Shown here: positions 1-10,805 of the stretch, piece after piece | How positions within the stretch are numbered: position 1 is the first letter of the stretch | Layout of the letters: each line of letters starts with the position of its first letter | Source of the DNA: Polynucleobacter sp. | GTDB taxonomy: Bacteria > Pseudomonadota > Gammaproteobacteria > Burkholderiales > Burkholderiaceae | Length of the DNA: 57,765 bases | Assembly: GCA_030696845.1 (NCBI GenBank) | Contig: JAUYRJ010000043.1 | Span: forward strand, 1-57,765 | Direction: 5' to 3' | Made by a program: the position numbers and the translations under genes | The notes under the pieces: model-generated | Database searches by the model: none | Told to the model about the DNA's origin: nothing | What the model saw: the letters and a program-made list of their open reading frames with translations, nothing else

Positions 1-1307
1 TCGCAGCCTCCGCCGGCAATCATGCGCAAGGGGTCGCATTGGCCGCCGCCAAAATGACATGTAAAGCGGTGATTGTGATGCCGGTCACCACCCCTGCCGT
101 CAAAATCGATGCTGTTCGTGCCCGCGGCGGCGCTTGGGTTGAGTTGGTTTTATTTGGTGATTCATACAGCGATGCCTATGCACACGCGCTGGCTCTCGAG
201 AAAAAACGGGGGCTGACTTTTGTGCACCCCTTCGATGACCCCGATGTGATTGCCGGACAAGGCACCATTGCCCAAGAAATTTTGCAGCAGCACCAGGCGC
301 CGATTGATGCCATCTTTGTCGCGATTGGTGGCGGTGGCTTAATTGCGGGTATTGGCGAATACGTCAAAGCAGTTCGCCCAGAAACCAAAATCATTGGTGT
401 CCAAGCGGTCGACTCAGATGCGATGCGTCAGTCTCTGAAAGCAGGTCGCCGAGTGGAACTGAAGGAAGTGGGTCTGTTTTCGGATGGCACCGCAGTCAAA
501 CTGGTTGGCAAAGAAACCTTTCGGATTTGCAAGCGCGTCGTGGATGACATTATTACGGTCGATACCGATGAAATTTGCGCCGCCATCAATGATGTCTTTA
601 CGGATACGCGCAGCATTTTGGAGCCCGCAGGTGCCTTGGCAATCGCCGGCCTAAAAAAATACGTTGAACAGCGGAAGATCAAAAATAAAACCTTGATTGC
701 GATTGCCTGCGGCGCTAATATGAATTTTAGTCGCCTGCGCTTTGTTGCAGAGCGTGCGGACGTAGGCGAGTTTCGTGAGGCTGTTTTTGCGGTCACCATT
801 CCGGAAGAGCGAGGCTCCTTTAAACGGTTCTGCCAGTTACTCGGTGAGCGCAATGTAACGGAATTCAATTACCGCATTGCCGATCACGCAAAGGCGCATC
901 TTTTTGTTGGGATTGGCACACAAAAATCGAGCGACAGCAGCGCTATCGCAAAGCACTTTACGAAGGCGGGATTTGCCACTATTGACCTAACCCATGATGA
1001 GTTGGCCAAGTCCCATTTGCGGCACATGGTCGGCGGGCACTCGCCCTTAGCAAAAGATGAACTCCTATATCGCTTTGAATTTCCAGAGCGTCCCGGCGCC
1101 TTAATGCGCTTTCTGACAAGCATGGCACCCAACTGGAACATTAGCCTGTTTCATTACCGCAATCACGGCGCTGATTATGGCCGGATCTTGGTAGGTATTC
1201 AGGTGCCTAAGAATGAGCAGAAACAGTTTCAGGCTTTTTTAGCAACACTTGGTTATCCGCACTGGAATGAAAGTGATAACCCTGCCTACCGTCTTTTCTT
1301 AAAGTAA
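1..1307 (+). CDS. ilvA: Threonine ammonia-lyase, biosynthetic (5' end outside window)
   Basis: PLP-dependent enzyme that converts threonine to 2-oxobutanoate, the first step of isoleucine synthesis, in the cytoplasm. The reading frame is open from the left edge and begins with the conserved ASAGNHAQGVALAA motif of this fold, so the true start and the PLP lysine lie upstream. A TTG at 39 is not the start. The glycine-rich phosphate-binding loop (VAIGGGGLIAGI, about 318-353) is present. Two ACT-like regulatory domains follow (around 775-1010 and 1070-1300), as in the long, isoleucine-inhibited form of about 505 residues; roughly 70-90 residues are missing. The next gene starts 9 bp downstream, so co-transcription is likely. 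Confidence 0.95.
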   Translation, partial: AASAGNHAQGVALAAAKMTCKAVIVMPVTTPAVKIDAVRARGGAWVELVLFGDSYSDAYAHALALEKKRGLTFVHPFDDPDVIAGQGTIAQEILQQHQAPIDAIFVAIGGGGLIAGIGEYVKAVRPETKIIGVQAVDSDAMRQSLKAGRRVELKEVGLFSDGTAVKLVGKETFRICKRVVDDIITVDTDEICAAINDVFTDTRSILEPAGALAIAGLKKYVEQRKIKNKTLIAIACGANMNFSRLRFVAERADVGEFREAVFAVTIPEERGSFKRFCQLLGERNVTEFNYRIADHAKAHLFVGIGTQKSSDSSAIAKHFTKAGFATIDLTHDELAKSHLRHMVGGHSPLAKDELLYRFEFPERPGALMRFLTSMAPNWNISLFHYRNHGADYGRILVGIQVPKNEQKQFQAFLATLGYPHWNESDNPAYRLFLK

Positions 1308-1316
1308 AGCAAGCCT

Positions 1317-2234
1317 ATGTCGTATAGCCTCACAGGAAAACTGGTTGTTGCGATTTCATCGCGCGCCTTATTTGATTTCGAAGAAGAAAACAGCCTATTC
1401 GAATCCAGTGACGACAGCGCATACATGAAGTTGCAGCTTGACCGACTATCTATGCCAGCGCAAACGGGCGTGGCATTTCCATTAGTGCAAAAACTGCTGG
1501 CTTTTAATCAAGGCGGGGAACAACGCGTTGAGGTAGTCATCTTGTCACGCAACGATCCGGTTAGCGGCTTGCGGGTCTTCCGCTCCGCAGAACACCATCA
1601 GCTGCGCTTAGAGCGCGGTGTTTTCACGCGCGGCAGACCACCCTATCACTACCTGCGATCCCTTCAGGCCAATTTATTTTTATCCGCCAATGAAGATGAT
1701 GTACGTGCAACCATCGATGCCGGCTTTCCGGCGGCGCGCGTTTACCCCGAATCGAGTAAAACCGCAGAATCGCACCCCGATGAAATCCGCATTGCCTTTG
1801 ACGGCGATGCCGTCTTATTCTCTGATGAGGCGGAACAGGTATTTCAGAGCAGTGGACTTGAGGCCTTTGTCGATCATGAAAGCAAGAAGGTGGCCATTCC
1901 TTTGCCGCCAGGCCCATTTAAACCCTTGCTTGAAGCCCTCCATCGACTGCAGAGCCAATCTGGAAGCAAGGCAGCGCAGGGCATGCGCATTCGAACCGCT
2001 TTAGTTACCGCACGCTCAGCACCTGCGCATGAACGCGCGATTCGCACCCTGATGAACTGGGGTGTGGATGTGGATGAAGCCATGTTCTTGGGCGGCCTTT
2101 CTAAAAGCGAATTCCTCCGCGAGTTTGAGCCTGATTTTTTCTTTGACGATCAAACAGGTCACTGCCAATCGGCTGCATCGGTAGCGCCAACTGGGCATGT
2201 GGTCTCCGGCGTTGCGAACCGCCCCAAAAAGTAG
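1317..2234 (+). CDS. 5'-nucleotidase (cytosolic NT5C1-like family)
   Basis: 305 residues. The N-terminus (LTGKLVVAISSRALFDFEEE) and the RNDP and AFDGDAVLFSDEAE segments match the bacterial 5'-nucleotidase family of PF06189, a HAD-type phosphatase that dephosphorylates nucleoside monophosphates. The first aspartate motif is DFEEE instead of the classical DxDxT, which I take as a family trait, and FFDDQTGHC near the C-terminus is a typical metal-binding end motif. No signal peptide is visible, so the protein should be cytoplasmic. It follows ilvA by 9 bp and precedes queF by 37 bp on the same strand. Substrate preference cannot be read from the sequence. Confidence 0.8.
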   Translation: MSYSLTGKLVVAISSRALFDFEEENSLFESSDDSAYMKLQLDRLSMPAQTGVAFPLVQKLLAFNQGGEQRVEVVILSRNDPVSGLRVFRSAEHHQLRLERGVFTRGRPPYHYLRSLQANLFLSANEDDVRATIDAGFPAARVYPESSKTAESHPDEIRIAFDGDAVLFSDEAEQVFQSSGLEAFVDHESKKVAIPLPPGPFKPLLEALHRLQSQSGSKAAQGMRIRTALVTARSAPAHERAIRTLMNWGVDVDEAMFLGGLSKSEFLREFEPDFFFDDQTGHCQSAASVAPTGHVVSGVANRPKK

Positions 2235-2271
2235 CAATTCACCTTATCCCTTCACTTCTAAAGTATTTGCC

Positions 2272-3114
2272 ATGGGCTACACCGACTCCAGCAAGTTGCC
2301 ACTTGGCAAAGAAACCGAATACCCCAAACACTATGATCCCAGCGTCCTATTTCCCATTCCACGCGCAGAAAATCGACTAAAGCTGGGTTTAAGCAATCCC
2401 ACTATCCTGCCGTTTTTTGGGATTGATATTTGGAACGCATTTGAGCTGAGCTGGCTCAATCCAAAAGGCAAACCCCAAATCGCCTTAGGTGAGTTTGAGA
2501 TTCCAGCGGACTCGCCCTGCATGATTGAATCCAAATCATTCAAGCTTTTTCTAAATAGCCTCAATAGCGAACGCTTTGCGGATGCGGAGGCGCTTCGTGC
2601 CCGCGTAATAACAGACTTATCTGCTGTCGCAGGCGCGCCAGTGCGTTTTCGAGTCTTTACACCCCTGCAAGTGAGTCAAGGCGGCATGCGTGAACTCGAT
2701 GGCATCCTACTCGATCGACTCGATATCGACATTGACCCCAACTTAGCCGCCAATACGGAACTGCTTAAAGTCGATCTAAGCTCGCCTCCAATTGAGCAAT
2801 GCGTGGTATCGCATTTACTGAAATCCAATTGCCCCGTGACAGGGCAACCTGACTGGGCCAGCATTCAAATTCGCTACCAAGGGAGACCCATCGATGAAGA
2901 GGGTTTGCTGCGGTATTTAATCGGCTTTCGGCAGCTCGGCGAATTTCATGAGCACTGCGTTGAAACGATTTTTTGCGATATCAAGCAACGATGTATGCCA
3001 GAGAAACTATCCGTATACGCTCGATATACTCGGCGCGGCGGTCTCGATATCAATCCGTTTCGAACAGACTACAACGCTGTCTGGCCTGACAATACGCGCC
3101 ACGCCAGACAGTAG
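2272..3114 (+). CDS. queF: NADPH-dependent 7-cyano-7-deazaguanine reductase
   Basis: Reduces preQ0 to preQ1 in queuosine synthesis for tRNA. The 280-residue length fits the long, two-domain E. coli type. The catalytic cysteine lies in LLKSNCPVTGQPDW (about C187), followed by the FHEHCVE segment and the strongly conserved end YARYTRRGGLDINPF. I place the start at ATG 2272 because the product then begins at the usual distance before the conserved YDPSVLFPIPR; the frame is open back to 2197, but that would overlap the nucleotidase gene. It converges on ssb with a 7-bp gap and no visible terminator between them. Confidence 0.95.
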   Translation: MGYTDSSKLPLGKETEYPKHYDPSVLFPIPRAENRLKLGLSNPTILPFFGIDIWNAFELSWLNPKGKPQIALGEFEIPADSPCMIESKSFKLFLNSLNSERFADAEALRARVITDLSAVAGAPVRFRVFTPLQVSQGGMRELDGILLDRLDIDIDPNLAANTELLKVDLSSPPIEQCVVSHLLKSNCPVTGQPDWASIQIRYQGRPIDEEGLLRYLIGFRQLGEFHEHCVETIFCDIKQRCMPEKLSVYARYTRRGGLDINPFRTDYNAVWPDNTRHARQ

Positions 3115-3121
3115 CGCTGTT

Positions 3122-3577
3122 TTAGAACGGAATATCGTCATCCATAGCGCCGAGCGATGCTGCGCTGGGTGCTGGTGCAGAACTAGCCGATTCTGAAGAC
3201 TTTGGACGGGAATAACTTTCGCCACCGTCACCGCCACCTGCCATCTTAGAACCTAGCATTTGCATGGAATCCGCCACAATTTCAGTGGAGTACTTTTCTT
3301 GACCGCTAGCATCAGCCCACTTACGTGTGCGTAGCCGGCCCTCAACATAAACCTGCGATCCTTTTTTGAGGTACTGCCCTGCGATTTCCGCAAGCTTGCC
3401 AAAAAACGCGACGCGGTGCCACTCGGTGGTTTCTTTCATTTCGCCGGTCTGCTTGTCTTTGTAGCGATCCGATGTGGCTACTGAAATATTCGTAACTGCG
3501 TCGCCGCTTGGCATATAACGCGTTTCTGGGTCGCGTCCTACGTTACCCACGATGATGACTTTATTTACCGAAGCCAT
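3122..3577 (-). CDS. ssb: Single-stranded DNA-binding protein
   Basis: 151 residues with an N-terminal OB fold ([20 protein letters not shown] through the [18 protein letters not shown] region), a flexible glycine/serine-rich linker, and the acidic C-terminal tip DDDIPF that recruits repair and replication partners. Binds ssDNA as a tetramer. It is downstream of the MFS gene on the same strand, with uvrA divergent, which is a common betaproteobacterial order. The 98-bp region in front of it (3578-3675) carries no gene; it has a short direct repeat of GCTGGTAA at about 3642-3658 of unknown meaning. Confidence 0.97.
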   Translation of the reverse strand: MASVNKVIIVGNVGRDPETRYMPSGDAVTNISVATSDRYKDKQTGEMKETTEWHRVAFFGKLAEIAGQYLKKGSQVYVEGRLRTRKWADASGQEKYSTEIVADSMQMLGSKMAGGGDGGESYSRPKSSESASSAPAPSAASLGAMDDDIPF

Positions 3578-3675
3578 GTTGTCTCCCGAAGAAAATGAAT
3601 GTAAAAAAATAGGATGAAGTAATGAAAATAGTAATGCTACGGCTGGTAATGCTGGTAAGTGGTCAACTTATCTGT

Positions 3676-4854
3676 TTATGCGGCTGGAGTTCCGTTCGGT
3701 ATTGACTTCGCAGGTAACTCGCGCATCGACCACGCAATTATAAGCCAGGCCAAAATGAGCACTATTCCCAGCACAAATACCGATAGCTCGCCAAAGTATT
3801 GGGTCACTAAACCACCAATGGCAGCACCGGAAAATAATCCCAAAGACTGCGTGGTGTTGTACACCCCTAGCGCTGTCCCTTTAGAGTCCTGTGCCCAGCG
3901 CGACACTAAGGATGGTTGCAATGCCTCCAATAAATTAAATCCCACAAAATAGATCAGGAGTGCGAGTGCAATCAGCAAAATCGTGCCAGCCTCTATAAAT
4001 ACCACTTGCGAAAGTAGCAAAAGAGCAATCGCAACCAATACGGCGATGCGAAGGCGCTGTTTTCGCTCACCCAAAACCAAGATCGGAGCCATTAATACAA
4101 ATGAAATAAGGAGCACTGGCAGGTAAATTTCCCAATGGCGCGATAAAGGGAACCCCAGTTGCACTAATAAGCGAGGCACGACTAAAAACATCGCCACCTG
4201 CGTTGCGTTCAATACAAATACCCCCACGTTCAAACGCATTAGTTCAGGGCGCATCAGAATTTCGAATAATGGGGTGGTCTGAGGAACGTGCTTTTTCTCT
4301 GGGGAGGGCACATACCACAGCGCTACCAAGATCGCGATGAATCCCATCGCAGCCAATAGTAAAAACATACCGTCTAAACTGAGCCAGCGATAGATTGGTG
4401 CCGCCAATACCAGCGATAAGGCAAACGAGATGGCAATGCTACCGCCTACGATTGCCATGGCGATGGTGCGCACCTTTTCACTGACCAAATCGGCTACCCA
4501 CGCAGAAATAGCGGCGGAAATCGCACCTGCGCCCATAATGCCGCGACCAATTCCAATCCAGAGCAGATCGTCATTACTGGCCGCAATGAGCGCCCCAATC
4601 ACAAAACAGATTAAGCCCCCAACCACCACCGGACGGCGTCCGATGCGATCCGAAAGGGCTCCCAAGGGAATATGAAAGAACGCCTGAACAATATTGAACA
4701 TACCGAGTGACAAACCTACCAAAAAAGCACGGTCCCCGCCCGGCAAACCTTCTGCATGCAGGCTAAATACGGGCAAAAGCAGAAAAAGGCCCAACATACG
4801 TAGGCCAAATATGCCCGCTAAGGCTAGAGTCGATCGAAGTTCAGAAGAATTCAT
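3676..4854 (-). CDS. MFS transporter
   Basis: 392 residues with about 12 predicted membrane segments. The loop between TM2 and TM3 contains [16 protein letters not shown], the signature of major facilitator drug:H+ antiporters, so the protein is an inner-membrane secondary transporter, most like the YajR/Bcr-type efflux group. No substrate can be assigned. The start codon's CAT (4852-4854) is 37 bp from the uvrA start on the other strand, so the two genes share a very small promoter region. It sits between ssb and uvrA, as in many Burkholderiales. Confidence 0.85.
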   Translation of the reverse strand: MNSSELRSTLALAGIFGLRMLGLFLLLPVFSLHAEGLPGGDRAFLVGLSLGMFNIVQAFFHIPLGALSDRIGRRPVVVGGLICFVIGALIAASNDDLLWIGIGRGIMGAGAISAAISAWVADLVSEKVRTIAMAIVGGSIAISFALSLVLAAPIYRWLSLDGMFLLLAAMGFIAILVALWYVPSPEKKHVPQTTPLFEILMRPELMRLNVGVFVLNATQVAMFLVVPRLLVQLGFPLSRHWEIYLPVLLISFVLMAPILVLGERKQRLRIAVLVAIALLLLSQVVFIEAGTILLIALALLIYFVGFNLLEALQPSLVSRWAQDSKGTALGVYNTTQSLGLFSGAAIGGLVTQYFGELSVFVLGIVLILAWLIIAWSMRELPAKSIPNGTPAA

Positions 4855-4891
4855 GGGAAAAGGCTATATTAACAAGTTACGCCCAAAAACT

Positions 4892-7789
4892 ATGAATAAC
4901 GAAATCAAGATCCGCGGTGCACGCACCCACAACCTCAAAAATATCAATCTGGACATCCCCAGAGAGAAGCTTGTTGTTCTTACTGGCCTCTCAGGATCCG
5001 GCAAAAGCTCGCTCGCCTTCGACACCCTGTATGCAGAAGGTCAGCGGCGCTATGTTGAATCACTCTCTGCCTATGCCCGCCAATTTCTCCAGTTAATGGA
5101 AAAACCGGATGTGGATGTGATTGAGGGCTTATCCCCCGCAATATCAATTGAGCAAAAAGCAACAAGTCATAACCCCCGCTCTACCGTCGGTACCGTGACA
5201 GAAATCCACGATTACCTGCGCCTGCTTTTTGCGCGCGCCGGAACGCCGCATTGCCCAGAACATAATTTGGCATTAGCCGCCCAAAGCGTCTCGCAAATGG
5301 TGGATACGGTCATGGCCCTGCCTGCGGAAACCAAGCTGATGATTCTGGCACCCGTCGTTAGTGAACGCAAGGGCGAGTTTGTCGACCTCTTTCAAGATCT
5401 GCAGGCTCAAGGTTTTGTGCGCTTTCGAGTGCGCTCAGGCGGCGGCACAACCAATACAGCTAAAGCGCAAATCTTCGAAGTAGACCAACTGCCTAAACTG
5501 AAAAAAACCGATAAACACTCGATTGAGGTAGTGGTTGATCGTATTAAAGTACGTCCCGATATTCAGCAGCGCTTGGCAGAGTCATTTGAAACCGCCCTTC
5601 GCTTAGCCGACGGCAAAGCCATGATCGTGGACATGGATACGGGTGTCGATACGATTTTTTCCAGTAAGTTTGCGTGCCCGATTTGCTCCTATTCACTCCA
5701 AGAGCTTGAGCCAAGGCTTTTCTCATTCAATAATCCCATGGGTGCCTGCCCATCCTGCGATGGCCTTGGTCACATCTCTTTCTTTGATCCCAAACGCATC
5801 GTTGCCCACCCCGATTTATCGCTGGCTTCGGGCGCGATTAAAGGCTGGGATCGCCGCAATCAGTTTTATTTCAAATTACTGCAGACCTTGGCTAAGCACG
5901 CTGGTTTTGATATTGAAAAACCGTTTGAGGCGCTACCTAAAAAAGCGCAGGACTTGGTTTTACTGGGATCGGGCGAGACCAACATTGCTTTTGAGTACCT
6001 CAACGAACGGGGTAAGTTGAGTGTGCGCCAACATCCTTTTGAAGGGATTGTGGCCAACTTTGAACGTCGCTACCGCGAAACGGAATCGATGACGGTACGC
6101 GAAGAGCTATCGCGCTACCAAAATGTACGCTCATGCCCAGACTGCAATGGCACACGCTTACGCCGTGAAGCGCGCTTTGTAAAAGTCGGCGACGGTAAGC
6201 AATCGCGGGGCATCTTTGAAATTAGCGCACTACCACTCAACGAAGCGAAAGAGTATTTTGAGGCCCTCGAACTCAAAGGCGCCAAACGCGAAATCGCTGA
6301 CAAAATCGTGAAGGAGATTAGCTCCCGCTTAAGCTTCTTAAACGATGTAGGTCTAGATTATTTGTCGCTTGAACGCAGCGCAGACACTTTATCTGGCGGC
6401 GAAGCACAGCGCATTCGGCTAGCATCCCAAATTGGATCAGGACTCACGGGCGTCATGTATGTTTTAGATGAGCCTTCGATTGGCCTTCATCAGCGCGACA
6501 ATGATCGCTTGATTGGCACCCTTAAACACCTGCGCGATCTCGGCAATAGCGTACTGGTGGTTGAGCACGACGAAGACATGATTCGCGCCTCGGACTACGT
6601 GATCGATATTGGTCCTGGCGCCGGCATTCATGGTGGTCGCGTGGTTGCGCAAGGCACTCCCGCCGAAGTAGAAGCGAACCCCAATTCATTAACGGGTGCT
6701 TATTTAGCCGGTCGAGAGCGCATCGCAGTTCCGGAACAGCGAGTACCGGTTGGCGATCGTTTTTTAACTATCATCGGCGCCACGGGCAACAATTTGCAAT
6801 CGGTGGATGCAGCAATTCCAGTGGGCTTACTAACCTGCGTTACTGGGGTTTCGGGCTCCGGTAAATCAACCTTAATTAATGACACCCTCCACCATGCTGT
6901 GGCACAACACCTTTACGGATCCAACGCCGAACCGGCGGCGCATAAATCCATTGAAGGTCTTGAGCATTTCGATAAAGTCATTAGCGTTGATCAATCGCCG
7001 ATTGGCCGTACACCGCGATCCAATCCCGCTACTTACACTGGTTTATTCACCCCCATACGCGAGCTCTTTGCTGGCGTACCCGCTTCTCGTGAACGGGGTT
7101 ATGAGGCCGGGCGCTTTTCATTTAACGTGAAGGGTGGGCGCTGCGAAACCTGCGAAGGAGATGGCGTACTCAAGGTCGAAATGCACTTCTTACCAGATGT
7201 CTACGTTCCTTGTGATGTATGCCACGGTAAACGCTACAACCGTGAAACACTTGATATTCGCTATAAAGGCAAGAACATCCATGAGGTGCTGTCGATGACC
7301 ATCGAGCAAGCACATGAATTCTTTGAAGCGGTTCCAGTGGTTAAACGTAAACTAAAAACCTTACTTGATGTGGGCCTAGGTTATGTCAAGCTGGGCCAGA
7401 GTGCGACCACCCTTTCCGGCGGGGAAGCTCAGCGCGTAAAGCTATCACTTGAGCTCTCCAAACGCGATACAGGAAGAACACTGTACATTTTGGATGAGCC
7501 GACTACGGGTCTGCACTTCCATGATATTCAATTGCTCTTGACGGTGATTCATACCCTCAAAAAGCAGGGCAACACCATAGTGATTATTGAACACAATTTA
7601 GATGTGATTAAAACAGCGGACTGGATTATTGATTTAGGACCGAAAGGTGGTGCGGGCGGCGGTCAAATCATTGCTACCGGAACACCAGAAGATGTCGCCA
7701 AAAATCCAGCGAGTTTTACGGGTCACTATCTGGCGCCGCTTTTAAAAGTAAAGTCAGCTAAAGCCAAAACAAAACGGACGGCCATCTAA
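4892..7789 (+). CDS. uvrA: Excinuclease ABC subunit A
   Basis: 965-residue DNA damage sensor of nucleotide excision repair; the dimer loads UvrB. Two ABC ATPase modules are complete: Walker [15 protein letters not shown] and [13 protein letters not shown], and signature sequences [12 protein letters not shown] and [11 protein letters not shown]. Zinc motifs are CPICSY...CPSC and CETCEGDG...[10 protein letters not shown] start it at ATG 4892, where [17 protein letters not shown] matches the family N-terminus. An in-frame ATG at 4853 would add 13 residues and overlap the divergent MFS start. It is convergent with the antiporter gene, with a 12-bp gap. Confidence 0.97.
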   Translation: MNNEIKIRGARTHNLKNINLDIPREKLVVLTGLSGSGKSSLAFDTLYAEGQRRYVESLSAYARQFLQLMEKPDVDVIEGLSPAISIEQKATSHNPRSTVGTVTEIHDYLRLLFARAGTPHCPEHNLALAAQSVSQMVDTVMALPAETKLMILAPVVSERKGEFVDLFQDLQAQGFVRFRVRSGGGTTNTAKAQIFEVDQLPKLKKTDKHSIEVVVDRIKVRPDIQQRLAESFETALRLADGKAMIVDMDTGVDTIFSSKFACPICSYSLQELEPRLFSFNNPMGACPSCDGLGHISFFDPKRIVAHPDLSLASGAIKGWDRRNQFYFKLLQTLAKHAGFDIEKPFEALPKKAQDLVLLGSGETNIAFEYLNERGKLSVRQHPFEGIVANFERRYRETESMTVREELSRYQNVRSCPDCNGTRLRREARFVKVGDGKQSRGIFEISALPLNEAKEYFEALELKGAKREIADKIVKEISSRLSFLNDVGLDYLSLERSADTLSGGEAQRIRLASQIGSGLTGVMYVLDEPSIGLHQRDNDRLIGTLKHLRDLGNSVLVVEHDEDMIRASDYVIDIGPGAGIHGGRVVAQGTPAEVEANPNSLTGAYLAGRERIAVPEQRVPVGDRFLTIIGATGNNLQSVDAAIPVGLLTCVTGVSGSGKSTLINDTLHHAVAQHLYGSNAEPAAHKSIEGLEHFDKVISVDQSPIGRTPRSNPATYTGLFTPIRELFAGVPASRERGYEAGRFSFNVKGGRCETCEGDGVLKVEMHFLPDVYVPCDVCHGKRYNRETLDIRYKGKNIHEVLSMTIEQAHEFFEAVPVVKRKLKTLLDVGLGYVKLGQSATTLSGGEAQRVKLSLELSKRDTGRTLYILDEPTTGLHFHDIQLLLTVIHTLKKQGNTIVIIEHNLDVIKTADWIIDLGPKGGAGGGQIIATGTPEDVAKNPASFTGHYLAPLLKVKSAKAKTKRTAI

Positions 7790-7801
7790 AGCCTTACTCA
7801 A

Positions 7802-9784
7802 TCACAGCAGTTTGGATTCGGCAATTTCCATCGACTCGGAACTGCCTGACAGCACCAAAATGTCGTTTGCTTCCAAACGAAGTTCGGGTTTCAGGTCAAG
7901 CTTGTGGTAATCATCCCCGTCAACCTTACGGCGTACTGCTTGAATGGTCACGCCTTCCGTTTCCAGGCCAAGCTTTGCTAAGCTCTGACCAATCGCAAGC
8001 GCGCCTGGGCTCAACGTAACCGTATGTAGACGCCATGACTCATTCACATCAAAATCATCGCCCTCCGAACCTCGGAAATAGCCACGCAATAGGCCATAAC
8101 GCTCCTCTCGAGCCGCCGCGACCCTGCGCACTACCTTGCGCATCGGTACGCCCATAATAAGCAGCACATGGGACGCCAACATTAGGCTCCCCTCAATCAG
8201 CTCCGGTACTACCTCGGTTGCTCCGGCTGCCTCTAATTTTTTCAAATCAGAGTCATCTTTGGTTCGCACCAAAATAGTCATGCCTGGGCGCAAGCGCTCG
8301 ACTTGGTGTAGCACCTTCAGGCTGGCCGCAGTGTCAGCAAAAGTCACCACTACGGCTTTCGCTCGCGATAGCCCGGCAGATACCAAATAGTTTTCTCGGC
8401 TTGAGTCGCCGTAAACCACTTGATCGCCGGCCATACTGGCCTCAGCAACACGATCCGGATCTAAATCCAAGGCGATATAAGGAATCTTTTCTTGCTCCAG
8501 CATGCGGGCAAGGTTTTGACCCGCACGACCAAAGCCGCAAATAATAATGTGATTTTCATTGCGCACACTTTTGGCGGCAACGCGCGTCAATGCAAGGGAT
8601 TGCATCAGCCACTCACTGCGCGCGAAACGCAAGGAAATGCGGTCGCTGTATTGAATTAAGAACGGCGCGCCAAACATCGATATCAGCATGGCAGCGAGAA
8701 GCGCCTGACTTAATGCTGGGTCTATCATCTTGAGGCCATCAATTTGATTAAGCAAAACAAAACCGAATTCACCCGCCTGACATAAGCACAAACCCGTTCG
8801 TATCGCTACACCTGGGCTTGTCCCGAAAACGCGGGCTAAGGCGGCAATCATGCTGAATTTCACAAGCACTATCGCGGCCAAAAGCACCACGACCAATAGC
8901 CATTGATCAAAAATCACATGCAAATCGAGCAGCATTCCAACCGTGATAAAAAACAAGCCCAAGAGCACATCACGGAAGGGTTTGACGTCTTCTTCCACCT
9001 GATGGCGAAACGGTGTTTCCGAAATCAACATGCCCGCCAGAAATGCTCCCAATGCCAGCGATAAACCCAGGTGCTCCGTTATCGCTGATAAGCCCAACAC
9101 AATCAGAAGCAGGTTCAGCATAAATAGCTCTTGCGAGCGAAATTGCGCCACCAATCTAAACCACCGGCTCATTAGCCTGCGCCCAACAAAGAAAATCAAA
9201 AAGAGGGCAATCGATATTTTGACGAAAGCGATGCCCAGCGCTAGAAATAGGTCTTTTGGGTCCTTGCCTAAGGCAGGCAGCAAAATCAATAAGAAAACAA
9301 CCGCCAAATCCTGAAACAGCAGAACCCCAATCACGTTGCGACCGTGCTCTGTTTCGAGCTCGCCACGATCCGAGAGCAATTTGGTCACAATCGCGGTGGA
9401 CGACATGGACAACGCACCGCCCAAGGCCAAAGCCGCCTGCCAGGACAAGGGATAAATCCAATTAAGTAACATCGCTGCAGGAATAGTGAGCAGCATGGTC
9501 AAAATGACCTGGCTGAGCCCTAAACCAAACACAATTGAGCGCATTGCCCTGAGCTTTTGAAGGTTAAATTCAAGGCCAATCGAGAACATCAAAAAGACCA
9601 CCCCAAACTCCGCCAAATACTTGACGGTTTCAGAGTCGCTGGCGATTCCCAGCGCCTTGGGACCAATTAAGACGCCAATGGCTAAATAGCCCAAAATTGG
9701 CGGCAAGCCAAAATAGCGGAAAATGAGGACTCCGGCAACTCCGGAAGCCAGCAAAATGAGAGTTAATTGAAGGACTGACGGCAT
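7802..9784 (-). CDS. kefB: Monovalent cation:proton antiporter-2 (KefB/KefC type) with RCK domain
   Basis: 660-residue inner-membrane protein. Residues about 1-380 form the CPA2 exchanger with roughly 12 membrane segments. A TrkA-N/RCK nucleotide-binding domain follows (IIICGFGRAGQNLARML, about 410), and a TrkA-C domain ends the protein (about 575-655). Known KefB/KefC proteins export potassium when glutathione adducts bind, protecting against electrophiles; glutathione synthesis genes occur in the same window. Whether this one is glutathione-gated is inferred from the family only. Its start codon is only 11 bp from the divergent kdsD start. Confidence 0.88.
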   Translation of the reverse strand: MPSVLQLTLILLASGVAGVLIFRYFGLPPILGYLAIGVLIGPKALGIASDSETVKYLAEFGVVFLMFSIGLEFNLQKLRAMRSIVFGLGLSQVILTMLLTIPAAMLLNWIYPLSWQAALALGGALSMSSTAIVTKLLSDRGELETEHGRNVIGVLLFQDLAVVFLLILLPALGKDPKDLFLALGIAFVKISIALFLIFFVGRRLMSRWFRLVAQFRSQELFMLNLLLIVLGLSAITEHLGLSLALGAFLAGMLISETPFRHQVEEDVKPFRDVLLGLFFITVGMLLDLHVIFDQWLLVVVLLAAIVLVKFSMIAALARVFGTSPGVAIRTGLCLCQAGEFGFVLLNQIDGLKMIDPALSQALLAAMLISMFGAPFLIQYSDRISLRFARSEWLMQSLALTRVAAKSVRNENHIIICGFGRAGQNLARMLEQEKIPYIALDLDPDRVAEASMAGDQVVYGDSSRENYLVSAGLSRAKAVVVTFADTAASLKVLHQVERLRPGMTILVRTKDDSDLKKLEAAGATEVVPELIEGSLMLASHVLLIMGVPMRKVVRRVAAAREERYGLLRGYFRGSEGDDFDVNESWRLHTVTLSPGALAIGQSLAKLGLETEGVTIQAVRRKVDGDDYHKLDLKPELRLEANDILVLSGSSESMEIAESKLL

Positions 9785-9795
9785 ATACTGATCCC

Positions 9796-10788
9796 ATGAT
9801 AGCTAAGACTCGTGACCAAACCCTAAAGCTTGCGCATGACACCCTCACCATCGAGGCAGATGCGCTCATCACGATGCGCAACCGCCTCAGTGGTGCAGGT
9901 GCCGAAGCCTTTGTATTGGCAATCGATTTATTGCATGGCTGTGCCGGCAGAATTGTGGTGTCCGGCATTGGCAAATCAGGGCACATTGCCCGTAAAATTG
10001 CGGCTACCTTTGCCTCTACCGGGTCCCCCGCCTTTTTTGTCCATCCTGCAGAAGCCAGTCATGGCGATTTGGGCATGGTTACACGGGACGATGTATTTGT
10101 CGCCCTCTCCAACTCTGGAGAGACCGAAGAGCTCTTAACGATTATTCCAATCATTAAACGTACCGGAGCTAAGTTAATTGCCTTAACTGGCAAACCCGAA
10201 TCCTCCCTTGCCAAGTTGGCAGATGCCCACCTCGATACCGGGGTAGAAAAAGAGGCCTGCCCTCTCAACCTAGCCCCAACGAGCAGCACAACCGCAGCCC
10301 TTGCGATGGGCGACGCCCTAGCCGTCGCACTTTTAGACGCACGCGGCTTTCAAGCGGAAGATTTCATTCGTTCCCACCCCGGTGGTCGCTTGGGCAGAAA
10401 ACAACTCTTACACGTTAGCGAAGTGATGCGCCCCTTGCTACAAACCCCCCGCATCTCCATGGACGCCTCTTTGCAATCTGCCTTGTTGGAAATGACCGCC
10501 CACAAAATGGGAATGGTTGTCATGCTCGGCGCCGACTCCAAGGTGGCGGGCATTTTCACGGACGGGGACCTGCGCCGCTTATTAGAAAAATCGTCCGACC
10601 TCACTGGGATAAGCCTGCGCGACGCCATTACCACTAAGCCGCGCACCATTCCACCGGAACTTCTAGCTGAAGAGGCTATTGAGATGATGGAGAAATACCG
10701 CATCAATCACTTGGTAGTAACCGACGCCAATGACCAACTCCTTGGGGCTCTCAATTTGCATGATTTATTTGCAGCGAAAGTTATCTAA
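9796..10788 (+). CDS. kdsD: D-arabinose 5-phosphate isomerase (KpsF/GutQ family)
   Basis: 330 residues. Converts ribulose 5-phosphate to arabinose 5-phosphate, the first step of Kdo synthesis for lipopolysaccharide. An SIS domain (about 40-175) contains GIGKSGHIARKIAATFASTG and SNSGETEE. Two CBS domains follow (about 205-325; VAGIFTDGDLRR is well conserved). It opens a run kdsD-kdsC-lptC-lptA-lptB, so Kdo synthesis and LPS export are coupled in one transcription unit. The divergent kefB start is 11 bp away, so its promoter must lie inside kefB. Confidence 0.95.
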   Translation: MIAKTRDQTLKLAHDTLTIEADALITMRNRLSGAGAEAFVLAIDLLHGCAGRIVVSGIGKSGHIARKIAATFASTGSPAFFVHPAEASHGDLGMVTRDDVFVALSNSGETEELLTIIPIIKRTGAKLIALTGKPESSLAKLADAHLDTGVEKEACPLNLAPTSSTTAALAMGDALAVALLDARGFQAEDFIRSHPGGRLGRKQLLHVSEVMRPLLQTPRISMDASLQSALLEMTAHKMGMVVMLGADSKVAGIFTDGDLRRLLEKSSDLTGISLRDAITTKPRTIPPELLAEEAIEMMEKYRINHLVVTDANDQLLGALNLHDLFAAKVI

Positions 10789-10805
10789 TTTTTACATCCC
10801 CACCT

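Noticed and set aside
1..41. ilvA as a truncated pseudogene or TTG-started gene
   Set aside because: The frame is open to the window edge and begins with a conserved internal motif, so the 5' end is simply cut off.
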